This document shows, piece after piece, positions 1 through 5,671 of a stretch of DNA of 7,021 nucleotides. The translations under genes were made by a program, and so were the position numbers. Each line of letters starts with the position of its first letter. Positions within the stretch are counted from its first letter, which is position 1. This stretch comes from an uncultured Chthoniobacterales bacterium (lineage in GTDB: Bacteria; Verrucomicrobiota; Verrucomicrobiae; Chthoniobacterales; UBA10450): contig CATPCN010000474.1 of the NCBI GenBank assembly GCA_955652855.1, positions 1 through 7,021 of the forward strand. Reading direction: 5' to 3'. The notes below the pieces were generated by a model that saw nothing but the letters and a program-made list of their open reading frames with translations, was not told the origin of the DNA and made no database searches.

Positions 1-566
1 ATCACTACCTGATGAGCTTTCGCCCTGAGAGCACTCACTTCGGCCTCGCAGCGAGCGGCGACCCCCATCCCTGGGTTTTGGTCTCGCTCTCACCGTTTGA
101 TTTGGGCAACATCGTCCAAGAGCATCAAGAGTTGGCCGAGTCCGCTCTCGCTCTGTCAAGAGTCTACGCGTTCCCAGGGGCACCCAAGAACGCCATCAGC
201 TTCACCCTGGCTCAAGTGCGCCGCTGGCTCACGGCGCATCGACCTCAAATACGCTTCCTGGTGACGTACTGCAATCCCAACCTCGGATTTACAGGGGCAA
301 GTTATGAGGCCGATAACTGGAGCATCTTTGGTTACGAGCATCAGACACGATACACCTACCTCGACGGCAATTACGTCACGGACCGCCGCATCGCTGAGCT
401 GTTCGGCCGGACACCGGATGAACTCGCGAATGGACCGATGCGCGATGCCATCGGCTTTTCCAAGTGGAATTTAAGGCCGCTTCGCCTTTACATCCGTAGG
501 CTGGCAAAAAAAGCAGAGCAACCCGCGCCGGAGCCGCGATACTTTGACCGATGGCGGCCGCGCTAA
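1..566 (+). CDS. Mom-like GNAT-fold protein (putative DNA adenine modification), 5' end possibly outside window
   Basis: The protein resembles the Mom family of phage Mu, whose founder converts adenine in DNA to a carbamoylmethyl-type base that resists restriction enzymes. Seen from the ATG at 12 (184 residues): a beta-rich start with VLVSLSPFD (22-30), the block LSRVYAFPGAPKNAIS (48-63), an amphipathic helix (65-76), then LVTYCNPNLGFTGASYEADNW (83-103) and YTYLDGNYVTDR (114-125). The order 'LSR-y-f-P-a-P-kNa', 'tY-NPn-GftGasY-A-nW', 'G-y--dR' is what I recall for Mom and related GNAT-like proteins. The frame stays open to the left edge (His-Tyr-Leu before the Met), so the true start may lie further left. 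No methyltransferase or phage gene is visible beside it, so a role in anti-restriction is inferred. The 3' end overlaps the next frame by 23 bases. The family call rests on remembered motifs; catalytic residues were not verified. Confidence 0.6.
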   Translation, partial: HYLMSFRPESTHFGLAASGDPHPWVLVSLSPFDLGNIVQEHQELAESALALSRVYAFPGAPKNAISFTLAQVRRWLTAHRPQIRFLVTYCNPNLGFTGASYEADNWSIFGYEHQTRYTYLDGNYVTDRRIAELFGRTPDELANGPMRDAIGFSKWNLRPLRLYIRRLAKKAEQPAPEPRYFDRWRPR

Positions 567-1131
567 AGCGAACTACTCATGTTGGGCTGCTGACCTTGCT
601 ATCGAGCACCTGGATGATTGCTTCCGGAAGCTCGCGAAATTGATAGACGTAGATCCCTTGAGCGAAGAAACTTTACCCACTCTGCGAAACGAGCATGTTC
701 TTGGGATCGAACCTGGGATGACGTTGCGTGCGGGTCTACGATTGCTGGGGCGGGCCTCTGTGGCTTTGGCGGGAATGGTCGATGCGATCGGTCGCCATGG
801 ACTCGCGCTTGGAGGAATTCGGTTCGTTTTGCAGGCTGCGCATGATGGGACTGGACGATTGCTATATGACCGGCGTTTCCCAAACGTTCCAGCTCAAGCA
901 CCCGCTCTTATGCACCCCGCGATGGAACCAGAGCAGGCCCGGCATATCCGTATCGTCTTTTATACGCCGACTATCCTGAAACTGGATCGGCGGCCGGCCT
1001 TTGACCCCGTCGATCTTGCCGCGCGTTTTTTTGAGCAAAGCCTGGCGCGGGACACGATGTTCTGCCGCCTCCTGCACTGCTTAAGCACACGGAAGCTGGT
1101 CCCCAAGACCACGCGGAGTTTCATCGCCTGA
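544..1131 (+). CDS. Cas6-like CRISPR RNA endonuclease fragment, probably a decayed gene
   Basis: Cas6 cuts CRISPR transcripts into guide RNAs with two ferredoxin-like (RAMP) domains. Seen here in 195 residues: EPGMTLRAGLRLLGRA (56-71), AIGRHGLALGGIRFVL (81-96), LLYD (106-109), then IRIVFYTPTILKLDRRPAFD (135-154) with a helical DLAARFFEQSLARDTMFCRLL (157-177). These match the Cas6 pattern 'pG-l-f-l-LiGra', 'G--GlG-gr-rF-L', 'lrlrF-TPt-lK-dg-p-f'. The usual first 80-100 residues are replaced by an unfamiliar stretch. The C-terminal part, with the W-D-eRyS-rQ region and the glycine-rich RNA-binding loop, is absent. The only long start is TTG at 544, inside the end of the Mom-like gene; the first in-frame ATG is at 718. 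With no other cas gene or array in view, I read it as a remnant carried into the locus. It could instead be a divergent short RAMP protein. Confidence 0.5.
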   Translation: MTDGGRAKANYSCWAADLAIEHLDDCFRKLAKLIDVDPLSEETLPTLRNEHVLGIEPGMTLRAGLRLLGRASVALAGMVDAIGRHGLALGGIRFVLQAAHDGTGRLLYDRRFPNVPAQAPALMHPAMEPEQARHIRIVFYTPTILKLDRRPAFDPVDLAARFFEQSLARDTMFCRLLHCLSTRKLVPKTTRSFIA

Positions 1132-1163
1132 TATCATTTGTCGCAGGCGATTCCGAAAGGTAA
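1083..1163 (+). pseudogene. possible frameshifted continuation of the Cas6-like gene
   Basis: Just where the Cas6-like frame loses resemblance to its family (after LLHC, residues 176-179), the +3 frame is open and reads DHAEFHRLISFVAGDSER before TAA at 1161. In Cas6 proteins this position normally carries a helical 'd-r-l---a--v' segment before the W-D-eRyS-rQ block. A single indel near 1080 would join the two pieces. The stretch is short and the match is judged by eye only. Confidence 0.25.
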
Positions 1164-1214
1164 GATCTGGGCAGCAAGGCTTTTAAGAAGCTGCGGATCT
1201 TTCGATGAGAATGT

Positions 1215-2003
1215 ATGCCCTGGCGTGATCACTTCGAGAGGTTCTGCCGCCTCGACAAGGGCGGGATTCGTTTCATCGAGCGCGTGCTTGCAGTCATCGC
1301 GAGCATCCTGTCAATCGTTGCTCTGATTTTCGCCCTAACGCAATTTCGCGATTCCCACCAAGTAATAGAGTCCCTGTCGACACGGCGCATTGCCGATTTC
1401 CCACATAACATCGGAGAACTGACCCGAATCGTAGGTGCCGCCAACCAGAAGCTTGACATCATGGTTGACGTCATTGGTTATGGCCATTACTCTAATGTGG
1501 ATGCCTTCAAATCATACTTCCTCAGCTTGATCGACAAGTCCACACGCCTCAATAACAACTTGCGAATGATAATGTATAAAGATATTTCAGCGCGTCCCAG
1601 TGGAAAACCAACGATCATTCCCGACCCTAGTTCAGAGCAATATAATCGGTTCAAAAAAGAGCATTGGCGGCCGCAAGCTATATCGCAAGGAATAACATGG
1701 GAGCTTATCGAGCAGGAGTTGCAGCAGGGCCAACGAAAACTCTTCGATCAGCTGCTGAATGCCCTGTTGGAGCAATACCGATCGGAGCTCTGTTCTCATG
1801 GAGTTCAGATAAAAACCGTCTCGCATCACTTCGCGTTCTTCCTGTGGCTGGCTGATGGAAGAGAAGCGGTCTTTACATTTCCGAATACCGAGAGTCCTGC
1901 GGAGATTTCTTTTCGCACTCAGGACGCGAACCTCATCGAGCCGTTTAGAGGTGTCTTCGATGACATCTGGGAAAACCCAACAACGTTGCCAGCATGTCCC
2001 TAG
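1215..2003 (+). CDS. membrane-anchored protein with a PLD-like-fold soluble domain, function unknown
   Basis: Residues 24-43 form one hydrophobic helix (VLAVIASILSIVALIFALTQ) after a basic N-terminus (R4, R9, R12, K15, R19, R23). The rest is soluble. Landmarks are STRRIADFPHNIGEL (55-69), AANQKLDIMVDVIGYGHYSN (75-94) and SHHFAFFLWLADGREAVFTF (203-222), followed by SFRTQDANLIEPFRGVFDDIW (232-252). The alternation of 'i-i--D---YG--S' and 'F-f-LWl-Dg-eavf-fp' strands recalls phospholipase-D-like or nucleotide-sensing domains attached to membrane helices, but no HxKxxxxD motif is present, so catalysis of the PLD kind is not supported. The start at 1215 is the only ATG that keeps the basic leader; a stop lies three codons upstream in frame, and the ribosome site is weak. 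By the positive-inside rule the N-terminus would be cytoplasmic, but basic residues also follow the helix. It stands alone between two decayed genes. Confidence 0.6.
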   Translation: MPWRDHFERFCRLDKGGIRFIERVLAVIASILSIVALIFALTQFRDSHQVIESLSTRRIADFPHNIGELTRIVGAANQKLDIMVDVIGYGHYSNVDAFKSYFLSLIDKSTRLNNNLRMIMYKDISARPSGKPTIIPDPSSEQYNRFKKEHWRPQAISQGITWELIEQELQQGQRKLFDQLLNALLEQYRSELCSHGVQIKTVSHHFAFFLWLADGREAVFTFPNTESPAEISFRTQDANLIEPFRGVFDDIWENPTTLPACP

Positions 2004-2111
2004 AACTCAAGGCGTGCCAAGTTTGCGGGTGAGTTTAAAAACACGTTCACGAACTTCGGCGTTGGAACAATACTCTCGAGCTTAGCCATCCTCCCTGAGC
2101 GTGATAATCTG

Positions 2112-2365
2112 ACAGTACGAGCTGTGTGGGTCTTCAAGTTGCGTCTCCACCAGAGATAAAGGGCAAGAAATCGCCAACCAGTTTCAGCAATTGCCGGAGT
2201 ATGCCCGCCAAAACTGGTCGATCATTCACGAATACGAAGATTACGAATCCGCGCGAAAGCTGATCGCCTTCAGTTCAAAGCGATGATTGCCGACGGTGCC
2301 CAAAGGAAATTCGAGGTCGTTCTCTTTTGGCATTGGACCGTTTCACTCGTCAGGGCGTCGCCTAG
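2112..2365 (+). pseudogene. serine recombinase (resolvase) N-terminal domain, broken by frameshifts
   Basis: Serine recombinases cut and rejoin DNA through an N-terminal catalytic serine. Pieces of that domain appear in correct order in three frames. The frame beginning at 2112 gives TVRAVWVFKL. The frame at 2140 gives CVSTRDKGQE and then QLPEYARQNWSIIHEYEDYE, before a stop at 2284. The frame at 2259 gives ADRLQFKAMIADGAQRKFEV and VLFW (to 2330). The frame at 2330 gives ALDRFTRQGVA, then TAG at 2363. The family pattern is 'aRVStkdKGQ--NQ--qL', 'gW-iv-eY-D-eSg-k-dR-qF--m--da--rkFd-vlfwalDRftReGv'. The VST serine is kept, but the usual arginine before it is cysteine. The join at 2330 looks like loss of one G between TGG and GCATTG. 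Nothing recognisable of the C-terminal DNA-binding part remains. It marks past mobile-element activity. Confidence 0.75.
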
Positions 2366-2638
2366 CAGACGGATATAATCCGTCAGGTTATTGAGGTGTC
2401 CTTGGAAAGAACGACGGCAAAACGTTTGTGTTCCCTGGGGAAGGGACGTGCTTCTTGGCTACTGTTAACGCCGTATCAGGCGTGACCTGAAACCAAATTT
2501 TCCAGAATCAAACTAGGGCCCCGCGGTACGTGCTGCGGACCAGACTTGGGGACTCCGGTCGCCGCCGGGCCAGAATTGCCGATCCTCTCCTCTTATCCCG
2601 TTACCCTGGATCGTTCCAACGATAAGGAAGAAAATGCG
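2366..2638. other. gene-free stretch after the recombinase relic
   Basis: No frame here shows convincing coding character. The frame following the relic's last stop stays open until a TGA near 2485 but carries no recombinase motifs that I can see. A stretch around 2482-2515 (CTGAAACCAAATTTTCC and neighbours) followed by a GC-rich block has the look of a junction or element end, but I find no matching inverted copy in the window. A small hairpin, ATCGT-TCCA-ACGAT, lies at 2610-2623. Confidence 0.4.
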
Positions 2639-2809
2639 ATGGCCAGCAAAGACTACCAATCTCCGGCCGAACGGGAGCACGGATCACGGCTGCGCGACAT
2701 GGTGAAGAACTGCAGGAACTCACAATGTTTTTATAAGGATGGCCATGGAGCGACGTCACTCATCTCTGCATTCACAATGTGGCAGAAAGATTGCCCTGTA
2801 CTCCGATAG
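2639..2809 (+). CDS. small hypothetical ORF (56 residues)
   Basis: Start chosen at the ATG at 2639 because AAGGAAG at 2624-2630 sits eight bases upstream. The frame can extend to an ATG at 2546, but that leader looks non-coding. The product begins MASKDYQSPAEREHGSRLRD, which is hydrophilic and probably helical, and contains two cysteines in the middle (NCRNSQC) and one near the end (KDCPVLR). I recognise no family. It lies between a recombinase relic and a well-formed secreted-protein gene, so it may be the front of a truncated gene, or chance. Confidence 0.25.
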   Translation: MASKDYQSPAEREHGSRLRDMVKNCRNSQCFYKDGHGATSLISAFTMWQKDCPVLR

Positions 2810-2910
2810 TCGCAGCGGTTACCTAGAATGGCACAACTGTAGTTTTTTGTGGATGTCGTGACCCTGGCGTGGCGAGTAAGCTCACGGAGTGGTAGCTCCA
2901 TTGAAGTCTA

Positions 2911-2916
2911 AGGAGG
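2911..2916 (+). promoter_or_regulatory. strong Shine-Dalgarno of the discoidin/LamG gene
   Basis: AGGAGG lies nine bases before the ATG at 2926. It is the best ribosome-binding site in the window and fixes the start of the downstream gene. It is followed directly by a signal-peptide-like leader. Confidence 0.8.
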
Positions 2917-2925
2917 GCTTTCTGT

Positions 2926-4614
2926 ATGGGCAGGGTTCTTACGTTGATCCTCGTCTCGTTGCTTTGGTGGCTAACCTTGAGCGCAGACACTCTTCCAATT
3001 CGTGCGGCCACCGCTAGCGCGGACGATGGCAACGTCCCTCAAAACGCGATCGACGGCAATCCGAATACCCGGTGGTCATGCCCGATTCCTTCAGGCGGCA
3101 GCTGCTGGCTTCAGCTCGATCTGGCTGGAGTCAAGAGCCTTACTGCCGTCAACATTGCGTGGTACCAGGGCCAGCTGCGTACGAACACTTTCCGCATTAC
3201 CACCTCTACGGACGGGACATCGTTTATGGACGTCTGGGGCGGTACGAGCACGATCTCCACGAGCCCGTTTCAAAGGTATTCGTTTCCGGCAACACCGGCG
3301 CGCTTCATCAGAATCTACGTTACCGACAACTCGCTACACAACTCATGGAGCAGCATTAATGAAGTGCAGGCCGAAGGCTCCACTATCACCTGCGGTAGTT
3401 TAGTCATAACAGCAATCACAGCGAGCAGCAACGACGGCAACCTCCCTCAAAATGCGATCGACGGCAATCTGAACACGCGTTGGTCCGGACAGGGCATCGG
3501 CGCAAATATCACGGCCGACCTGAGCACGCCACAGGGCATTTGTGGCGTGAGCATCGCATGGTACCGCGGTGACACGAGGCGCAATTATTTCACCATCTCC
3601 AGTTCGAACGACGACGCGGCGTACCAGACCATCTTTACGGGTACAAGCAGCGGAACCACTGCTGGCTTCGAATCGTATAAATTCACACCTACTGTTGCAC
3701 GCTATATCAGGATCACCGTCAACGGGAATTCCATAAACGATTGGGCCTCAATTAATGAGTTGCAAATCGGAAATGGTTCAACCTACGACAGTACCGTCCT
3801 CGCGGATCGACCGGTCGCGTTTTGGGACGTTAACCCGCGGACATTTACTGAGCCCGACTTGAGCGGAAACGGCCACGACGGGCACTATATAAATGGACTG
3901 CCGAACGCTGTGCAACTGCCCAATTTCGAATTGGCTGCGGACTTCGATGGGCTTACTCAATACCTCACGATTCAATCAAGTCCAAGCTTCTCTGTTTCCA
4001 CGACGCACGACTTGACCTTCGAGCTATGGTTTCGCGCTGATATCCCTGACATGCCAAAGCAAGCCCCGGATGGGCACGTGCAGATCATGGGCAAATGTGA
4101 TTATGATGGCCCCCGATGCGAATGGGAGGCACGCCATTATAACGCGACAACAACAGAGGGCCGGCGTTACCGAGGGGGCGCGTACATCTTCAACATCGCT
4201 GGCGGGGAAGGCTCTTCAGCGGACTGGCAACCGGTCTCCGGCGAATTGCAACCCCTTACCTGGCATCATATGGTCGGCGAGTTTACGACAAACACGACAC
4301 CCAGCGATTGTGCAAATCCCACACCCTATCCTGGAAGCATTGAAATTTGGATTGATGGCATCAAATGGAATGCTGCGGCGCATCGCGACACAGGGTGCAT
4401 GAGCCAATTCAAAGTCACGCCGCAGGCGACCGGGAGCCCCGTTAATATCGGCACAATGGCCTACGAATATTTCTTCAAAGGTGCCGTGGGGAAGGTAGCT
4501 ATCTACGACTATCTCCTTACGCCGGCTCAGATAACACAGCACTTTGAAGCAATGACTGTACGACAGCCGACCGGAAATTGCAATCAGCCGAAGGGTGAAT
4601 GCACATTGAAATAA
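2926..4614 (+). CDS. secreted protein with two discoidin (F5/8 type C-like) domains and a LamG/concanavalin-like domain
   Basis: A 562-residue exported protein, likely to bind carbohydrate or surface ligands. Seen: a signal peptide (MGRVLTLILVSLLWWLTLSA, 1-20, cleavage near 20). Discoidin domain 1 spans about 26-151, with AIDGNPNTRW (41-50), WLQLDL (61-66) and RFIRIYV (126-132). Domain 2 spans about 160-283, with AIDGNLNTRW (177-186), YIRITV (260-265) and INELQIG (276-282). A LamG-like jelly roll runs about 286-545: RPVAFWD (295-301), DLSGNGHDGHY (311-321), DLTFELWFRAD (362-372), WHHMVGEF (446-453), IEIWIDG (472-478) and GAVGKVAIYDYLLTPAQI (519-536). Paired cysteines (for example C391/C398) suggest extracytoplasmic disulfides. 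No catalytic glycosidase domain, sortase motif or membrane anchor is seen, so it may be a free lectin-like or adhesin protein. The start is fixed by a strong AGGAGG. No operon partner is obvious. Confidence 0.85.
   Translation: MGRVLTLILVSLLWWLTLSADTLPIRAATASADDGNVPQNAIDGNPNTRWSCPIPSGGSCWLQLDLAGVKSLTAVNIAWYQGQLRTNTFRITTSTDGTSFMDVWGGTSTISTSPFQRYSFPATPARFIRIYVTDNSLHNSWSSINEVQAEGSTITCGSLVITAITASSNDGNLPQNAIDGNLNTRWSGQGIGANITADLSTPQGICGVSIAWYRGDTRRNYFTISSSNDDAAYQTIFTGTSSGTTAGFESYKFTPTVARYIRITVNGNSINDWASINELQIGNGSTYDSTVLADRPVAFWDVNPRTFTEPDLSGNGHDGHYINGLPNAVQLPNFELAADFDGLTQYLTIQSSPSFSVSTTHDLTFELWFRADIPDMPKQAPDGHVQIMGKCDYDGPRCEWEARHYNATTTEGRRYRGGAYIFNIAGGEGSSADWQPVSGELQPLTWHHMVGEFTTNTTPSDCANPTPYPGSIEIWIDGIKWNAAAHRDTGCMSQFKVTPQATGSPVNIGTMAYEYFFKGAVGKVAIYDYLLTPAQITQHFEAMTVRQPTGNCNQPKGECTLK
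3031..3075 (+). repeat. discoidin core repeat, copy 1
   Basis: This segment encodes NVPQNAIDGNPNTRW and matches the segment 408 bases downstream at 39 of 45 positions by my count. High DNA identity at the most conserved part of the domain supports an internal duplication of one discoidin module. Confidence 0.75.
3439..3483 (+). repeat. discoidin core repeat, copy 2
   Basis: Second copy, encoding NLPQNAIDGNLNTRW, exactly 136 codons after copy 1. Outside this core the two domains differ much more. Confidence 0.75.
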
Positions 4615-4819
4615 TCACCACGCTTTGTTCAACGAACGCAATTACTGTATCGCTGACCACAGTGATGCTCTGTTAGGCGGTGAAGGAGCAGTGTGGCGGT
4701 GGAACATGCGCACAAGAGAATGGATTCCACCGTTGGGCTCCGAGCCCAATCCGTGGACACCTCAAGGCGTGCCTCTGTCCGGCCCGGGGACAATGTGAAT
4801 ACAACCTGAATTCAGCGTA

Positions 4820-4924
4820 ATGGAGCGATGCAAAGACGGGCAATGCTATCCGACAAACACGGCGTTCAACATGGAGATGCAAGGGGGCTTCGGGTATTGC
4901 GACGAAGATCGACCGCCATGGTGA
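4820..4924 (+). CDS. possible short cysteine-containing ORF or gene remnant
   Basis: ATG at 4820 opens a 34-residue peptide beginning MERCKDGQCYPTNTAFNMEM and ending GYCDEDRPPW. It has three cysteines and no signal peptide. The same frame upstream (about 4679-4795) is also open and tryptophan/proline-rich (for example WRWNMRTREWIPP) before a TGA at 4796. The two pieces could be halves of one decayed gene for an extracellular protein. No family is recognised, and no ribosome site stands out. Confidence 0.15.
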   Translation: MERCKDGQCYPTNTAFNMEMQGGFGYCDEDRPPW

Positions 4925-5132
4925 ACCAGTCCTTCGCCAACGCATATTTTTTGTAGATAAAGCTCGGCGACCCGATCCGCAACTCTATAATATGCTCCGG
5001 GAGAACCGAATTGCGGCATACTTAAAGAATGGGTCACGACTCGAAGTCCGCAATAGCCGGTGGCGTAAGAATCAGCACGCGAACTGGACTCTACGTCCGG
5101 CGAGCGGGCGAAAATCTCACTGGATGAGTTGA
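4821..5132 (+). pseudogene. open frame of unknown nature, possibly a 5'-truncated gene
   Basis: The frame is open for 103 codons but has no ATG until 4992. Its second half looks coding-like: FFVDKARRPDPQLYNMLREN, then RIAAYLKNGSRLEVRNSRWR, ending HWMS at TGA 5130. It is rich in arginine, asparagine and tryptophan. I do not recognise it. It overlaps the short ORF at 4820 in another frame, so at most one of them is likely to be real in the shared part. Confidence 0.15.
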
Positions 5133-5161
5133 AGCGAATTGCGATCTAAGATAGCACCCAC

Positions 5162-5671
5162 ATGCCTGAGACGACGACCCATCTACTAATCGCTGCTGTT
5201 CTTGTCTATGCAGTACTGATTCTTTTCGATTTTCTCCGGGCAGATAAGCGTCGCGTCGCTGTCATCGAATTACTTCTGTTGGCCGCTGCCACGTTATTCC
5301 TTAATAGGAGTACAGGCTTCCCAACGGTTCGCGTCCCTTTTGGAGACGCTTCGGTAGTGCTGACCGTGGTGCTCATGTTCATATGTACGACGCTGGGTAT
5401 TGCCGCTAATTATTTATTTTATCGTGGGGAAGCATTTTCTTGGCAGTCTTTTCTGAAGCCTTTATTGGTCACGCCTATTGTTCTGCTTCCTCTGCTCGGG
5501 TCCATTCAGGCTGTTGTTCACTTAGAATGGTTACAGACAGTCTCATTTGCTTTACTGGCGTTCCAAAATGGATTCTTCTGGAATGCAGTGTTTGATAGCG
5601 TTTCCAAGCGGCTAGTTTCGCGCCGTAGGGGTCCTTCATCGGATAAAGCGGGTAGCTCACGTGGAACTTAA
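5162..5671 (+). CDS. multi-pass membrane protein, partner of the downstream caspase-like protein
   Basis: A 169-residue integral membrane protein of unknown family. Hydrophobic helices are visible at about 7-25, 31-47, 64-86, 98-118 and 122-145. Basic clusters at 26-32 (RADKRR) and 150-156 (RLVSRRR) are expected in the cytoplasm. The C-terminal 20 residues are polar and probably disordered. LLAFQNGFFWNAVFD (131-145) is a distinctive aromatic segment near the end of the last helix. The last 11 bases overlap the GTG start of the caspase-like gene, which argues for translational coupling and a shared function such as anchoring or sensing. The start is the ATG at 5162; the ribosome site before it is weak. 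No enzyme motif is seen. Confidence 0.7.
   Translation: MPETTTHLLIAAVLVYAVLILFDFLRADKRRVAVIELLLLAAATLFLNRSTGFPTVRVPFGDASVVLTVVLMFICTTLGIAANYLFYRGEAFSWQSFLKPLLVTPIVLLPLLGSIQAVVHLEWLQTVSFALLAFQNGFFWNAVFDSVSKRLVSRRRGPSSDKAGSSRGT

Larger units (their letters stand above)
4615..5161. other. 547-base stretch without a confident gene
   Basis: No protein family is recognised on either strand. A 7-bp hairpin with one G-T pair (ATCGCTG-ACCA-CAGTGAT, 4649-4666) follows the LamG-type gene but lacks a T tract, so it is a weak terminator candidate at best. Two open stretches overlap here (4820-4924 and 4821-5132) and are listed separately. A TATAAT lies at 4986-4991 without a credible -35 partner. Minus-strand frames are arginine-, proline- and cysteine-rich and look like chance. 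Confidence 0.45.

Noticed and set aside
599..901. 100-codon minus-strand frame and two + strand frames inside the Cas6-like region
   Set aside because: Their translations lack recognisable motifs, while the chosen frame matches Cas6 blocks.
2828..2843. TGGCAC resembling the -24 element of a sigma-54 promoter upstream of the secreted-protein gene
   Set aside because: The matching -12 element (TTGC-type) is absent at the required spacing.
3031..3483. The spaced 45-base repeats as a CRISPR or mobile repeat
   Set aside because: Only two copies occur, both in frame within homologous protein domains, so domain duplication explains them.
4216..4542. 108-codon minus-strand frame inside the LamG-type gene
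   Set aside because: It is antisense to conserved LamG motifs and has no features of its own.
4649..4666. Hairpin after the LamG-type gene as a terminator
   Set aside because: The stem is short, AT/GC mixed with a G-T pair, and no run of T follows.
4986..4991. TATAAT resembling a -10 promoter element
   Set aside because: No credible -35 element lies about 17 bases upstream, and it is 170 bases from the next gene.
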